Source: Ascarosepion bandense (taxonomy: Eukaryota; Mollusca; Cephalopoda; Sepiida; Sepiidae). From it: a stretch of 64,000 bases of DNA. The DNA is taken from contig JBBBDQ010000403.1 of the NCBI GenBank assembly GCA_037127315.1, positions 682,001-746,000 of the forward strand, given 5' to 3'. The notes under the pieces are model-generated. The model was given only the letters and a program-made list of their open reading frames with translations, searched no databases and had not been told where the DNA came from. Below, piece by piece: positions 41,645 through 53,269 of this stretch. The position numbers and the translations under genes were made by a program. Each line of letters begins with the position of its first letter. Position 1 is the first letter of the stretch.

Positions 41645-41952
41645 GGATGTGTGTTGTGGTGCATTGGATATCAGCTCAGAACTAGAAATCGGGGACTCGA
41701 GTTCGAATTCCAGCTGAATTCATTGCATTCATTTACGCGCAAATACCCTTGGGAAAGGTATTAATCCGCCTATTCCTTCCAGTTATGGGTTAAATAACAG
41801 GACAGATTGGGTTCTAAAGCCTTGGTCGGCAACCAGTCTACCGCAGAAAGCAATGGCAACCTACTGCGGGATAATCTTCTGCCCAGTCAGTCATGTCTCG
41901 AAAGAGACATGATCGCCCAAGCGTGTATCACGTATGGCACTTAACTGACTGA
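41645..41952 (+). mobile_element. SINE A, full length, with 10 bp target duplication
   Basis: Starts 'gatgtgtgttgtggtgcatt' and ends 'ggcacttaactgactga'. Flanking 'agtaaaaccc' at 41,634-41,643 and 41,953-41,962. Landmarks 'cttgggaaaggtattaatcc', 'gtctaccgcagaaagcaatg' and the self-complementary 'tgtctcgaaagagacatgat' are all present, making this a good reference copy for the family. Confidence 0.95.
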
Positions 41953-42009
41953 AGTAAAACCCATCCGGTTCAAAGTTTTCTTGATTAGTAAATCTGCTCT
42001 GTGGCCAGG

Positions 42010-42375
42010 TTGGTTAAGACACATTGGGTCTACAGCATGGTTCTGCAAATTGGATTAATTAGATGTCCTAGCATACAAGAATATGCTTCGAGGACAATGC
42101 ACAGGATTCTGAAAGTGTTGGACGGTTACGAAGATTTTTACTGTGATCACTACTGATGGGAACAGTATGCCTGCATTCAACTTCCCACAGGGCTTCAGAC
42201 TCAACACAGAGGCCTACATCAAGTGCCTTGAGGAGGTAGTGGCTGCAAGAATACACTATGTCTGGCAATATGCCTCACAAGCACCCTTCACATCTAAACA
42301 CCCAACTCCCCAAACTGCAACCTCCTTGATTAATATGTGTGGGGCGCAGTCGAGCAAAACCGGCTACCAGGGTGG
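42010..42375 (+). pseudogene. Tc1/mariner-like transposase catalytic-domain fragment
   Basis: ORF 42,143-42,379 reads 'TTDGNSMPAFNFPQGFRLNT', 'EAYIKCLEEVVAARI', 'VWQYASQAPFTSKHPTPQT'. Its layout follows the core of Tc1/mariner-group transposases (G..MPP.FF..G...N...Y...L...V.P.......YVWQQDGAPSHTSK.TQ.W), where the catalytic Asp in QQDGAPSH is Ala/Ser here ('QYASQAPFT'). The last catalytic segment is not recognisable. It is a dead fragment. Confidence 0.72.
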
Positions 42376-42454
42376 CTAGCTAATCCGCACTGTAGACTCC
42401 CGCTCAGGCACACTTGTGTTGGTTCAACACCAACAGAACACACATGTGGTTTAT

Positions 42455-42570
42455 ACTGTAACTATGTTGAGCGGACCTTAGTTTGGGGGAGAGTTATCTA
42501 GCGTTATCTAATCTGAACAAGGCCAGGACGCTCAATCCCTCGGTCATGATGACTTGTGACTTTTAACTAG
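42455..42570 (-). repeat. dispersed repeat shared with 3.24-3.35 kb
   Basis: Inverted counterpart of 3,240-3,345; the shared landmarks are listed there. It is followed by SINE B in both places. Confidence 0.55.
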
Positions 42571-42599
42571 CACAACCATCGACAACTTTTCAAAGGAAG

Positions 42600-42800
42600 C
42601 CGCTTACCCAATTTCACTCACAAGGCTTGGGTTAACCCGTGATATGGTTTTCAGGCACTTTCCAAGGTGCCGCACGCTGGGATCGACTTCTCCAGGCCGA
42701 TAACGGCAACAATTCACCTTCCTGAAAAATCGAGCATGGTGAGATTCGAACCCATGGTCAGAAAGCAAACGTTCTAACCACTCGGCCACACGCCCATACA
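42600..42800 (-). mobile_element. SINE B (tRNA-headed)
   Basis: Minus-strand head 'gtgtggccgagtggttagaa' contains a perfect A box (tggccgagtgg) and 'gggttcgaatctcaccatg' the B box, so the internal RNA polymerase III promoter is intact. Body: 'ttatcggcctggagaagtcg', 'gcaccttggaaagtgcctga', 'gttaacccaagccttgtgag'. The head resembles a Ser/Leu-type tRNA start. 3' end uncertain. Confidence 0.82.
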
Positions 42801-42963
42801 TACGTACATACATATATCTGTAATCGATAATGAATTAACCAATTTATAAGTATCATCTAAGATATTATATATTAAAATATATATTATTAAGGCAATAACA
42901 GGGAGAATCAATCAAAATAGAGATTATTATAGAATAAAATATATTAATCTAACATGTAATAGT

Positions 42964-43412
42964 GGATGGGCGTCGTAGTGCAGTGGATATCGGCTCGGAA
43001 CGAGAAATGAGCAAGCCGAGTTCGATTTCTAGTCAAATTCCTTGCATGATCGCCCAAGCGTGTATCACGTATGGCACTTAACTGACTGACTGAATATAAT
43101 AGTTGGAAACATAATTAAAACTTGTACTGGGCATAAAGTGGGGGTTCGGTTTTCTATTATTATAAAGTACTAAACTGTTCCCCCACTAATTATACTTAAT
43201 ATAATAATCTAATATAATCCATCTCTTCTCACTTCAGCCATAGGTCAAATAACAGGACAGATAGGGGTCTATAGCCTTGGCTGGCAACCAGTCTACCGTA
43301 GAAAACAATGGCAACCTACTGCGGGATAATCTTCTGCCCATTCAGTCATGTCTCTTTCGAGACATGATCGTCCAAGCGTGTTTCACGTATGGCACTTAAC
43401 TGACTGACTGAA
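42964..43412 (+). mobile_element. SINE A - palindromic spacer - SINE A composite
   Basis: First SINE A (42,964-43,092) has head and 3' end but lacks the ~170 bp middle. A ~130 bp spacer (43,094-43,220) contains the palindrome 'aaagtgggggttcggttt' / 'taaactgttcccccact'. A second, headless SINE A (43,225-43,412) follows in the same orientation. The identical order and junction sequences recur inverted at 53,892-54,460, so the composite was copied as a unit. Confidence 0.85.
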
Positions 43413-43434
43413 TATCACCAATAGTCTTGGAAGT

Positions 43435-43795
43435 GATGGTAACGATTCTAGTGTTTGGGATAGGTAATTTATTATGAGTTCATTTGAAACGGTGTTGGAA
43501 GTAGTATTGTGGAATTAGTGTAACTTCTTCTGGAGGAGGTAATTCGTTTTTTGGTTTTCTTGATTTTGCAAGCAGGTTTTTAGTGTTGAAGAATTGGTGT
43601 GGATAGCGGAAAGGTTTAAATGTTTGGTCAGTATATGTCGTCTTCAGATAGATAATTAAGGCTGCATATTCTTAGGGCCCTAAAGGTAGAAACCTATAGT
43701 TAAACCAGATTTAATTCTTTGGTTGTGATGAGAATAGAAATTAATAAGGTTGTTAGTAAGTTTACGGTAAACTTTAAAAACTAATTTATCGTTAT
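43435..43795 (-). mobile_element. Penelope-like element, C-terminal RT segment
   Basis: On minus, 'NDKLVFKVYRKLTNNLINFY' then 'SHHNQRIKSGLTIGFYL' corresponds to the VYRKPT...HSYHN...IK.G...GFYLRA block of Penelope-like reverse transcriptases, with several stops afterwards. It is cut off exactly at 43,796 by the 3' end of an RTE LINE. The upstream part of the same ORF appears at 47,953-48,800. Confidence 0.75.
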
Positions 43796-44655
43796 TCTTC
43801 TTCTATGTGTCCTGTATCTTCATGACGTAGGCGATCATGGCTCTCCACGTCTATCTATCCCTTGTGGCTCTTAGTATGTTTGCTCCTGTTACATCTCGCA
43901 ACCCCCGTTCCGTTATCCACCTGATCAAGCCCTGCAAATATGTTATCCGCTGCCTTCCTCTGTCTCTCTTTCCTTCTATCTGGCCAGTCAGTATCAGGTT
44001 CTCCAAGCTCTCCTTCCTTATTGCATGTCCCAGGAACTTCAGTTGTCTCTTCCTGATGCTCAGTATTAAAGTCCTTTTTGTTGCCATTCTTTCCAACACC
44101 TCATCGTTGCTGTTATGCTCAGTCCACGATATCCACAGCATCCTTCTGTAGAACCACATTTTCGCTGCTTCCAGTTTTGTCCTCATTTTCGATGATATTG
44201 TCCAGCATTCACTGCCGTATTGAAGAACTGACATCACATAGCAATCCAGCACTCTTTTCTTTGTTTCTAGTGAATTTTTTCTGTGTGTTAGTACTTTACT
44301 CAGCTTCTGGAACGCGTCCTTTGCCATGCCAATTTGCCTTCGGATCTCTGTGTCGCACTTTCCATCTCCTGTTAGAACACTTCCTAGGTATTTAAATTTT
44401 TTTGTACTTGCTTGATTCTGGTATCCCCCACCTGAATTTGGTATTTTGGGTTGCGCCTTTTGCTGATGACCATGCATTCAGTTTTCTTAAATTTATTTGT
44501 AGTCCTTTTTTGTCACTCTCCACGGATACCTTCTGTAGGAGGTCTTGTAGTTTCCTTTCCGTGTCTGCAATCAGCACTGTATCATCTGCATACCTTATGT
44601 TGTTCAAGTTGTGGCCTCCAATAACAAATTCTGGCGTGTCATCTAGTGTCCTATC
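43796..44655 (-). mobile_element. RTE-type LINE, 5'-truncated, inside the Penelope-like element
   Basis: Minus-strand ORFs 44,392-44,607 ('NNIRYADDTVLIADTERKLQ', YADD intact) and 43,851-44,477 (208 codons: 'KKFKYLGSVLTGDGKC', 'VLDCYVMSVLQYGSECWTI', 'KMWFYRRMLWISWTEHNSND', 'RKRQLKFLGHAIRKESLENL'). The 3' end is at 43,796 ('cttcttctatgtgtcctgta'). One frameshift at ~44,400 separates the ORFs. Among the youngest-looking RTE copies here. Confidence 0.94.
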
Positions 44656-44660
44656 GTCAT

Positions 44661-44983
44661 TCAGTCAGTTAAGTGCCATACGTGATACACGCTTGGGCGA
44701 TCATGTCTCGAAAGAGACATGACTGACTGGGCAGAAGATTATTCCGCAGTAGGTTGCCATTGCTTTCTGCGGTAGACTGGTTGCCGACCAAGGCTATAGA
44801 ACCTAATCTGTTCTGTTATTTAACCCATAACTGGAAGGAAGAGACGAATTAATACCTTTCCCAAGGGTATTTGCGCGTAAGTGAGTGCAATGAATTCGGC
44901 TGGAATTCGAACTCGGCTGGAATTCGAACTCGGCTCCTCGATTTCTCATTCCGAGCCGATATCCAATGCTCCACAACGCACAT
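44661..44983 (-). mobile_element. SINE A, full length, at the LINE 5' end
   Basis: 3' end 'tcagtcagttaagtgccata', B box 'aattcgaactcggctcctcg' and A box 'atatccaatgctccacaacg'. A 16 bp segment ('ggctggaattcgaactc') is duplicated at about 44,898-44,930. Flanks 'tatcgtcat' and 'tatcgccat' look like a ~9 bp target duplication. Confidence 0.93.
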
Positions 44984-45009
44984 CTTATCGCCATTACGTA
45001 TTATTTAAA

Positions 45010-47951
45010 ACCCAATGGCGTGAAGAGAGCTACTTCCAAGAAGTATCTCCTCGCCAGGGAAGGATCGACATGAGCAACAGGTGTCACCTGACCTTCATTC
45101 AGCGATTGTTAGCACCAACGGCGTAAAGGGGTCACATTTTTCAAAAGTTTGTCCCTCGTCCGGAAAGGAAAGGCATGAGCAACATGTGTCTCTGGACCGT
45201 TACCCTGCGACTAGGTGCAATAAACAAAAAATTACCCTAAGAACATGGAACGTCAGGACAACTTGACAATGTCAATTAGGAAATGAGCAGAATAAACATA
45301 AAAATTTCGGGCGTATGCTAAACTAGAGAGGCAAACAATGGAGACTTCTGCAGCGACAGCCACAGGATCATATATGTAGGAGGTAAAAATAACGAAAAAG
45401 GAGTCGGCATAATACTCGACGAAGAAATGGAGAAATGCATCCTGGGATACTGCCAATCTGAAAGCGAGACTCATCAACATAGCAGTTATAGCAGTCTATG
45501 CACTAACAACAAAAAGCACTGGGAGAGAATAAAATCTTTCTACTCCACTCTTGACTATACCAAGGCTCAATATAAAACCCAAGAAATTAGAATCATCATG
45601 GGAGATTGAATACTAAAGTAGGCAAGGAGAAGGAAGGAGAGACTGCAAACTTTAGATTAGGAATCCGCAACGATCGGGGTGAAAGATGGGTCCAGTGGTC
45701 CTGGTTTCAAGAACACCTAAGATGTTTATGGACATGGAGAAGCCCAGGAGGCGACACGAAAAACCAAATCGATTATGTATCTATAAACAAAAGATTTAGA
45801 AACGCAGTGGTTCAATGCAAAACCTATCCACGTGCTGACTATGGAAGCGACCACCTTCCAGTTATCTGCAAACTAAAGGTGAATCTTCGGAGACTAAAGA
45901 ACCCTAGGATAGTACCTAGATTGCAATACAACACACTCTTGAATGACCTCGACCTGCAGAAAAAATACACTGGCTGTGTGAGAAACAAATACGAAGAACA
46001 AATGAGAAATGGAAATTCGAAATGGGATGCATTTAAAGAAGCGTTAGTGACATCTGCAAACAACATGGTCCCAGAGGAAATCACACGCAGAAAAAAAAAC
46101 GAGTTCATAATCGAAGAGATTCTTGATATGATGCAAAAGAGACAGAAAACTATGCCAAGATATGGAACTTAATACATGAAACTACAAACGGAAACAAGGA
46201 CAAAGTGCAGACAGGCTAAAGAGGAATGGCTCTACAACAAATGTACCGAGTTACAGAGATGGAGCAAGACTAATAAAGTAGAAATGCAAAAAAGTAATAA
46301 GTGAACTGACAGGACAAAGAACATGCTCCTCAACAGGATGTATAAAATCTAAGGATGGAACGATCATTTTGGAGAAAGAGGAAATACTCCAGCGATGGGA
46401 AGATTATATAAAATATCTCTTTCACAACAAGAGAGAAAGCAACCGATAGTAAATAAAGATTCTGACGGACCGGAAATACTAAAATCTGAAGTAAAAAAAG
46501 CAATGGCCAAACTGAATAGGAACAAAGCAACTAAATCAGACGGCATTGTAATGGAGATACTGACAGCCTTAGAAGATTTCGGATTAGAGAAAATTACGGA
46601 AATAATAAAAGAAATATACAACAGTGGTGTAACACCAGTTGACCTAAGCAAATCAATTTTCAAAGTTTTGCCTAAGAAACCAGGAAAAATAGAATGCGAA
46701 CTCCACAGAACAATCAGTTTGATGAGCCGCATGACGAAACTCATTGTCCGAATCCTGATGAAGAGAGCACGAAGCAGAATCAGACAGAAAATAGGACAAG
46801 AACAGTGCGGTTTCGTCAAGGACACTGGAACAAGGAATGTGATATTTATGCTTATGTTGCCATCAGAAAGGGCAATACAAATGAAAAAGGAAGTTTACTT
46901 GTGTTTTGTAGACTATGCTAAGGCGTTCGGCAAAGTACGCCACAAAGAATTAATATAAATGCTCAGCAACTTTAACATATTTGGCAAAGACATCAAAGTA
47001 ATCAAGAATTTCTACTGGCAGAAAACCGCCTGTATACGAACAAGAAACAAATTCAGCAGATATAAAATAGATAGAAAGGGGCGTAAGACAAGGATGTGTC
47101 TTTTCACCGGAACTTTTCAATTATTACAGCGAGACTATTCTGAGGACCTTAGAAGTCATGCCAGGATTCGTCATTGGCGGTCACAATCTAAACAACATAA
47201 GATACGCAGATGGTACAGTGCTGATAGCTGACACGGAAAGAAAACTACAAGACTTCTTAAAAAAGGTAGATGAAGAAAGTCGAAAGAAAGGACTACAAAT
47301 AAACTACAAGAAAACCGAATGTATGGTCATCAGCAAAAGATGGAGCCCAAAATGCCAATTACAGGTTGGGGATACTAAAATCAAGCACGTACAAAGATTT
47401 AAGTACTTGGAAAGTGTTCTAACGGAAGGCGCAACACTGAGATCAGAAGGCGAATTAGAATAGTCAAGGATGCATTCCAGAAGCTAAGTAGAGTATTAAG
47501 AGACAGGAAAATTTCGCTAGAAACAAAGAAGAGAGTACCGGATTGCTATGTGATGTCTGTTCTTCAATATGACAGTGAATGCTAGAGAATATCATCAAAG
47601 ATGAAGGAAAAACTTGAAGCTGCTGAAATGTGGTTCTACAGAAGGATGCTGCAGATATCATGGATCGAGCATGTGACCAATGATGAGTTCTTGGAAAGGA
47701 TGAAGACGAAAAGGAAATTAATACTGAGCATCAGGAAGAGACAACTAGAGTTCCTGGGACATGTGACGAGGAAGGAAGGCTTAAAGATTCTGATACTCAC
47801 AGGTCAGATAGAGGGAAAGAGAGACAGGGAAAGTAGCGGATAAAATATTTGAAGAGCCTGAGCAGGTGGATGGCAGACCGGGGTTTGGATGGGGTAACAG
47901 GAGAAAGCGTGCTAAGAGCCACCAGGACTAGGGAGACGTGGAAGGCCATGA
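45010..47951 (+). mobile_element. RTE-type LINE, longest copy (endonuclease + RT)
   Basis: Covers nearly the whole element. 5' region with two short repeats of 'aggaaaggcatgagcaacat' type, then the AP endonuclease in broken frames: 'TLRTWNVRTT' (45,240), 'GVGIILDEEMEKCILGYC', 'IRIIMGD', and ORF 45,606-46,172 with 'NTKVGKEKEGE', 'NDRGERWVQW' and 'DYGSDHLPVICKL' (catalytic His in SDH). Reverse transcriptase: ORF 46,395-46,958 ('LNRNKATKSDGIVMEILTAL', 'FKVLPKKPGKIECELHRTIS', 'CFVDYAKAFGKVRHKEL'), then 'RYADGTVLIADTER' where YADD reads YADG, so it is catalytically dead. C-terminal ORF 47,601-47,843. It lacks the last ~40 bp and the GAA tail, ending where Penelope-like sequence resumes. Confidence 0.95.
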
Positions 47952-47952
47952 T

Positions 47953-48800
47953 AAATGTGTAAATTCGATGGTGGGTTCATGGGGGTAAAATAATAGGACA
48001 CCACCTATATAGAATTGTTATCTATTGGTATAATATACTTGAAAGAACTGCATTCTAAGAACTATAGATATAGGTAAGCGAGAACACCAATTATAGGAGA
48101 CCCGATAGGTAAGCCTTTTTTTTTTTAAGTGTTGATAAAAGAGAAATAACAATGGTTAGCGATTAATGCATATATTTTTTATGATTTTGTCGATAGGTAG
48201 AGGGAGATTTGTTTGGATTTTTAGGTGATTTCTAAGAATATTAACACATTTTCAATTGGTATTTTAGTATAGAGTGATTTAATATAGGTAAGTTAGTCAT
48301 ATTAATATTTTTAATTATAGTCGCCCGGGTGTCTCATATGCATAGTGATTATGGTGCCTGGGAATGGTGCAATTATTTTACTAATTTATAGGAAGTACAT
48401 ATATAACGGATTTAATAGATGTAATGAGAATCTGATTTATGAGCTTTGAGTAAGCTAGTGTGGGTATAGTGGGGTGATATTCTATTATTTATTACTATAT
48501 TCTAGTAATTTAGACCAAGGTTTCTTTTAATTTTTAATCCTTTTTTTACCGTTATGTTGAAATTTTGTATTTCTGTGTTTACTGTTTGTTCATTGATTTG
48601 CATATAGGTGTTGCTACTATTTAAAAATGATTCTACTTTTTCAATGTAGATGTCTGTTTCCATTATATCTCCTCTTTTGTCAGATTTGATTATAATGATG
48701 TTTTTGTTCTTAGATAAGTTTTTAATGCCTTCTTAATTTATTTTTTAATGATCGTCTTAGTTTTTTTAAAGATCTTCTTATACACATAATTTAAAAAATT
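47953..48800 (-). mobile_element. Penelope-like element, N-terminal and central RT segments
   Basis: On minus from 48,760: 'NKNIIIIKSDKRGDIMET' (family NK.IVI..SDKG...V.MD), 'VESFLNSSNTYMQI'; further on 'SLLKAHKSD' (YGLPKIHK block), and near 48,120 'KGLPIGSPIIGVLAYLYL' (GLPMGSPISGVLAE.YL, RT motif). The catalytic YVDD is not readable. Sequence continues to 47,953, then the LINE begins; the following part of the ORF is at 43,435-43,795. Many stops. Confidence 0.8.
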
Positions 48801-49165
48801 GTTCATCGTTTAAATACACTTGACACGTACATTATTTAGTATGCATACATTTAGACATACATTTATACACACGGACACTTAAAATAAATATTTATTGCTT
48901 TTATTATACGTGGTGCACATACATATAAACAGGCATTGGTATCCTACATTTAGAAATGATCATCTATTGCGTTATTATACATGACACATATTCGACCAAT
49001 GAAATTAAAGCAAAACAACATTCCGATATACAGTCTCTTTGTTTTTAAAAACATTTCAAATTTTTTAAAATCCGTGTCTTATTAACAAATCTTAGAAGAA
49101 ACTTAATAAAGAGAAACATTTTAGATTAATGACACTTTTCCTACCTGTTTTTTACTTATTCTATT
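48801..49165. other. unassigned A/T-rich sequence
   Basis: No family recognised; it could be more N-terminal Penelope-like sequence, too degraded to tell. Confidence 0.35.
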
Positions 49166-49190
49166 ATATATATATATATATATATATATA
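49166..49190. repeat. (TA)n microsatellite at LINE 3' end
   Basis: About 12 TA units directly adjoining the LINE 3' terminus. Confidence 0.93.
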
Positions 49191-50630
49191 TTCTTCTATG
49201 TGCCCTGTCCCTTCAGGACGTAGGCGATCATGGTTCTCCACGTCTCCCTATCCCTTGAGGCTCTTAGTATGTTTGATTCCTGTTACTACTGGTGGCAACC
49301 CCCGTTCCGTCATCCACCTGATCAGGCCCTGTAAATATGTTATCCACTGCCTTCCTCTGTCTCTTTCCTTCTATTTGGCCAGTCAGTATCATGTTCTCCA
49401 AGTTTTCCTTCCTCATTGCGTGTCCCAGGAACTTCATTTGTCTCTTCCTGAAGCTCAGTATTAATTTCCTTTTTGTTGCCATTCTTTCCAACACCTCATC
49501 GTTGCTTGCATGCTCAGTCCACGATATCCACAGCATCCTTCTGTAGAACCACATTTCCGCTGCTTCCAGTTTTGTCCTCATTTTCGATGATATTGTCCAC
49601 CATTCACTGCCGTATTGAAGAAATGACATCACATAGCAATCCAGCACTCTTTTCTTTGTTTCTAGTGAAATTTTCCTGTGTCTTAGTACTTTACTCAGCT
49701 TCTGGGACGCGTCCTTTGCCATGCCAATTTGCCTTCAGATCTCTGTGTCGCACTTTCCATCTCCTGTTAGAACACTTCTTAGGTATTTAAATTTTTTTGT
49801 GCTTGCTTGATTCTAGTATCCCCCCACCTGTATTTGGCATTTTGGGTTGCACCTTTTGCTGATGACCATGCATTCAGTTTTCTTAAATTTATTTGTAGTC
49901 CTTTTTTGTCACTCTCCGCCGCTACCTTCTGTAGGATGTCTTGTAGTTTCCTTTCCGTGTCTGCAGTCAGCACTGTATCATCTGCATACCTTATGTTGTT
50001 CAAGTTGTGGCCTCCAATAACAAATCCTGGCGTGTCATCTAGGGTCCTCAAAATATTCTCGCTGTACAAGTTGAACAGATCCGGTGAAAAAGCCCATCCT
50101 TGTCTTACGCCTCTTGCTATCTTTGTAATTCTACTGAAATCGTTACCTGTCTGTATGCAGGCCGTTTGCTGCCAGTAGAGATTCTTGATTACTCTGATGT
50201 CTTTCCCAAAAATGTCGAGGCTGCCGAGCATCTCCATCAATTCTTTGTGTCGTATCTTCTCGAATGCCTTCGCATAGTCAATAAACCATAGGTACAAGTC
50301 TTTCTTCATTTGTATTGCCCTTTCGGAGAGCATCCTAATCATAAATATGGCGTTCCTTGTTCCAGTGTCTTTGACGAATTCACACTGTTCCTGTCCTATC
50401 TCTGGCCTGATTCTGCTTTTCGCTCTATTCATCAGGATTCTGACAATCAGTTTTGTAATGTGACTCACTAAGCTGATAGTTCTGTGTAGTTCACATTCGT
50501 TTGCACCTGGTTTCTTCGGCAGTGCTATAAATATAGACTTGCATAGGTCGTCTGGTGTTATTCCACTGCTATAAATTTCGTTTATTATGTCGGTAATTTT
50601 TTTCTATGCCATATTCTTCTAAGTCATTCA
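49191..50630 (-). mobile_element. RTE-type LINE, RT and C-terminal domain, well preserved
   Basis: Minus-strand ORF 49,779-50,468 (229 codons) runs through 'IGQEQCEFVKDTGTRNAIFM', 'WFIDYAKAFEKIRHKELMEM' (motif A), 'RGVRQGWAFSPDLFNLYSEN' (motif B) and 'NNIRYADDTVLTADTERKL' (YADD intact). ORF 49,264-49,722 then gives the C-terminal domain; one frameshift near 49,770 separates them. 3' end 'ttcttctatgtgccctgtcc' at 49,191 without GAA tail but next to (TA)n. 5' truncation near 50,630 within 'DLEEYGIEK'. This is the best-preserved RT in the window. Confidence 0.95.
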
Positions 50631-50639
50631 GCACGATTC

Positions 50640-50805
50640 GAACCTGCGATCCCCATTCGCATAGGGGAAGCCAGCAAGTGATCAAAATTAAATTTAAACA
50701 ACTCATTTCATATATCCAGACCGATAACAAATTTTCCTGACAGATCGACCATGGTGAGAATTGAACCCGGGCGTCATGGTCAGAAAGCGAACGTTGATAT
50801 ATTGT
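50640..50805 (-). mobile_element. SINE B, degraded
   Basis: On minus 'cgttcgctttctgaccatga', 'cccgggttcaattctcacca' (B-box region) and 'gttatcggtctggatatatg' parallel SINE B at 42.6-42.8 kb. The A box is lost. Another tRNA-like B-box string 'gattcgaacctgcgatcc' is at 50,636. Confidence 0.65.
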
Positions 50806-51093
50806 GTACAGATTATCTGCTCGCAAAAATTGTTTTCAGAAATGTATGCGTTTTGACGCATGCGCACTATATCAGGTCGTCGTCTCGTGTCAGGATTGTA
50901 TTTGTTATAAAACAAAGCGATTGTTGTCAAACTACTTGCCACTTCTAAGTATTCAGTCATATATCAAAATCACTAATTGCAGGAGGAAGCATGTGATTCA
51001 TTTGTCTTCTCATCAATTTAATATTCATATGCATGTTAGTGTTTAAGTGACTAAATGTATATGTACTTACTCATTTATGCCATGGGTATTATA

Positions 51094-51094
51094 C

Positions 51095-51178
<84 letters not shown>
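51094..51178. repeat. (TA)n(TG)n microsatellite
   Basis: About 12 TA units then about 30 TG units, uninterrupted. Confidence 0.97.
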
Positions 51179-51182
<4 letters not shown>

Positions 51183-52050
51183 GGGCAGTGTTTAACTTTC
51201 AAATTACAGGTTGGTGATTTTGAAGGACTACTAATAGGATAATAATTATTAAATTTATCAGAGTAGTGTGAATAGTTGAAATAAACGTAAAAAATAAACG
51301 GATAAAAGTTGTTTTAATAAAATAGAATGTATTTCCGTTCAGTGCTAACTAGTATCAAATCTAAAACCAACAAGGAAATATTCCGTAAAATTGAGCAAAA
51401 TTAACATTTGCAACTATATTCACGTCCCACCAATAATAAGATATGATTAATGTGTTGACAGAATTTATTTATTTATTTAAATTCTGATGTTCGTTTACTT
51501 TATGCTATCTATTCTATGACTGTTCGCTCGGAGCGCTTTTAACTGATCTAGTAAATATTTTCAACTGTTTTGGTTGTCTTATTTATCATACATGGTATTT
51601 AAGTTGCTGAAGGATATCCATATTTTTAAATCCCGATCATGGATTGTGGGCATTGTGGGCATGTTCGTAGTTCAAATGCTTTACAAAGAACAGCCTTTCC
51701 GACATAAATACATTCATTATTATATAAGATATACAATCTCTCGCTTATCAAGACGGCTACAAGACCCTACATTTCCACCGCTCCATATGGGCCAACTACA
51801 GCCATTATGAAAATTGGTTAACTTCGACATGTGACATAATCGTCGAAAACACAAATGTGATGCGTCTGTCTATAGTTTTGACTATAATCAAGATAAGAAT
51901 ATTAGTACTATGTCCAAGATGAGAACATTAGTACGTTAGTGTATAATAAAAATTACTCTTTTACAAAATTCAAATAAAAATAAAGAATGACCTAAATTTA
52001 CTGAAATTGAAGCAGGAACAGTGACTTTTTGGCTGTGATCTTTAATGTTT
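51179..52050. other. unassigned sequence
   Basis: A 78-codon plus-strand ORF (51,574-51,810) has no recognisable motif. No repeat was assigned. Confidence 0.4.
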
Positions 52051-52054
52051 TTAT

Positions 52055-53265
52055 AATTATTTCACTCCAAAGAAGGCAGGACTGCCACCGGCTATAGAAG
52101 TGGTTACAGTGAGAGAGAAAACAAGGTACAGGGGATGTCGAAGAAAAATAAGAAATGGATTTGGATTCAGGTAGATAGAAGATGGAAATTGACGTTGAAT
52201 TTAAACTTTTAGAGGTTGTAGCTATCTGCAAACGGAAGGGAGTTTCACAAACGGAAAATAAACTATTAGAGTAGAAGAGACGGTTACATTTAACTATTTT
52301 GATTATAAAAGGGTTTGAGCTAGATGCCAATTTTGTAGTTCGTGTAAATACATGTGGTCGGGAAACCAGGGAAAAAAGCTCATCAGAACAGTTGCCATGG
52401 AAATACTTGTAGAAAAGACAGAGGGAAGCCACATCATATTGGTGAGAAATGAATGGATTGATTATATTGCAGACTTTCTTTCAGTTTTTGTCAAGAACCT
52501 CAAGATGAATAACAGGAGCACCCGACCAGATATGGCAACAGTATTCAATGCACGGTCGAATGGTAGATTTATATACGTGCAAAATGGACTCTGACGGGGA
52601 AATCTTTTGGCCCAGTACAGTAACCCAAACTTCCTAGCAGTAGATGCAGTTATGAATTCGATCTAGTCATTCTCTTTAAGGTCATTTGAGAGGGTAAAGC
52701 CAAGGGGGTGCAGTGTATTGCTCTTTAGGAGACTAGCGTCATCCATTTTGATGGTAGGCGGGAAAATTTTTCGATGGTGGTTAAAGGAGAGCAGCTTAAT
52801 TTTCGAGGCTTTAAAGTTTACGAGCCATTTCTTACCTCATTCAATCACAAATTGGAGGTTCTTTTGAAGCGCAACAGCAGGGTTAACTTTGTCAGCCTTG
52901 GTAGATTTCTTATTGAGACGGGAGTAAATGGTGGTGGTATCATCTGCATAGATGACTACTTGGGAACTGATTACATCAGGAAGGTCATTAAGGAAGATCA
53001 GAAAAAGCACAGGACCTAGGATAGAGCCTTGAGGACGCCTGCATACGTATGGAAGAGTTTGGAAGTTTGCCCGTTGAAAACAACCAATCATTTCACGATC
53101 TGATAGGAACGATTGGATCAAATCAAACAATCGACCAGAAATACCGTAACTCTGGAGCTTGCACAGAAGGCCAGCATGACAAACCCTGTCAAATGCTTTC
53201 GTGATATAAAGAACAACAGCTTGAGCTTCGCCGTTCTTATCAAGTGCCTGGTATATATATATATG
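52055..53265 (-). mobile_element. CR1/L2-type LINE, longest copy, RT motif A to 3' end
   Basis: Minus-strand blocks in order: 'AVVLYITKAFDRVCHAGLL' (motif A; the first Asp is Thr), 'FDLIQSFLSDREMIG', 'RRPQGSILGPVLFLIFLNDL' (motif B), 'VVIYADDTTTIYSRLNKKS' (YADD intact), in ORF 52,837-53,130; then stops and frameshifts through 'GFTLSNDLKENDYIEF' to the C-terminus (52,200-52,560) and a short 3' UTR at 52,060. The usual 'cttgctcggggtgaaatg' tail is altered. It defines the domain order for the other copies. Confidence 0.92.
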
Positions 53266-53269
53266 GAAC

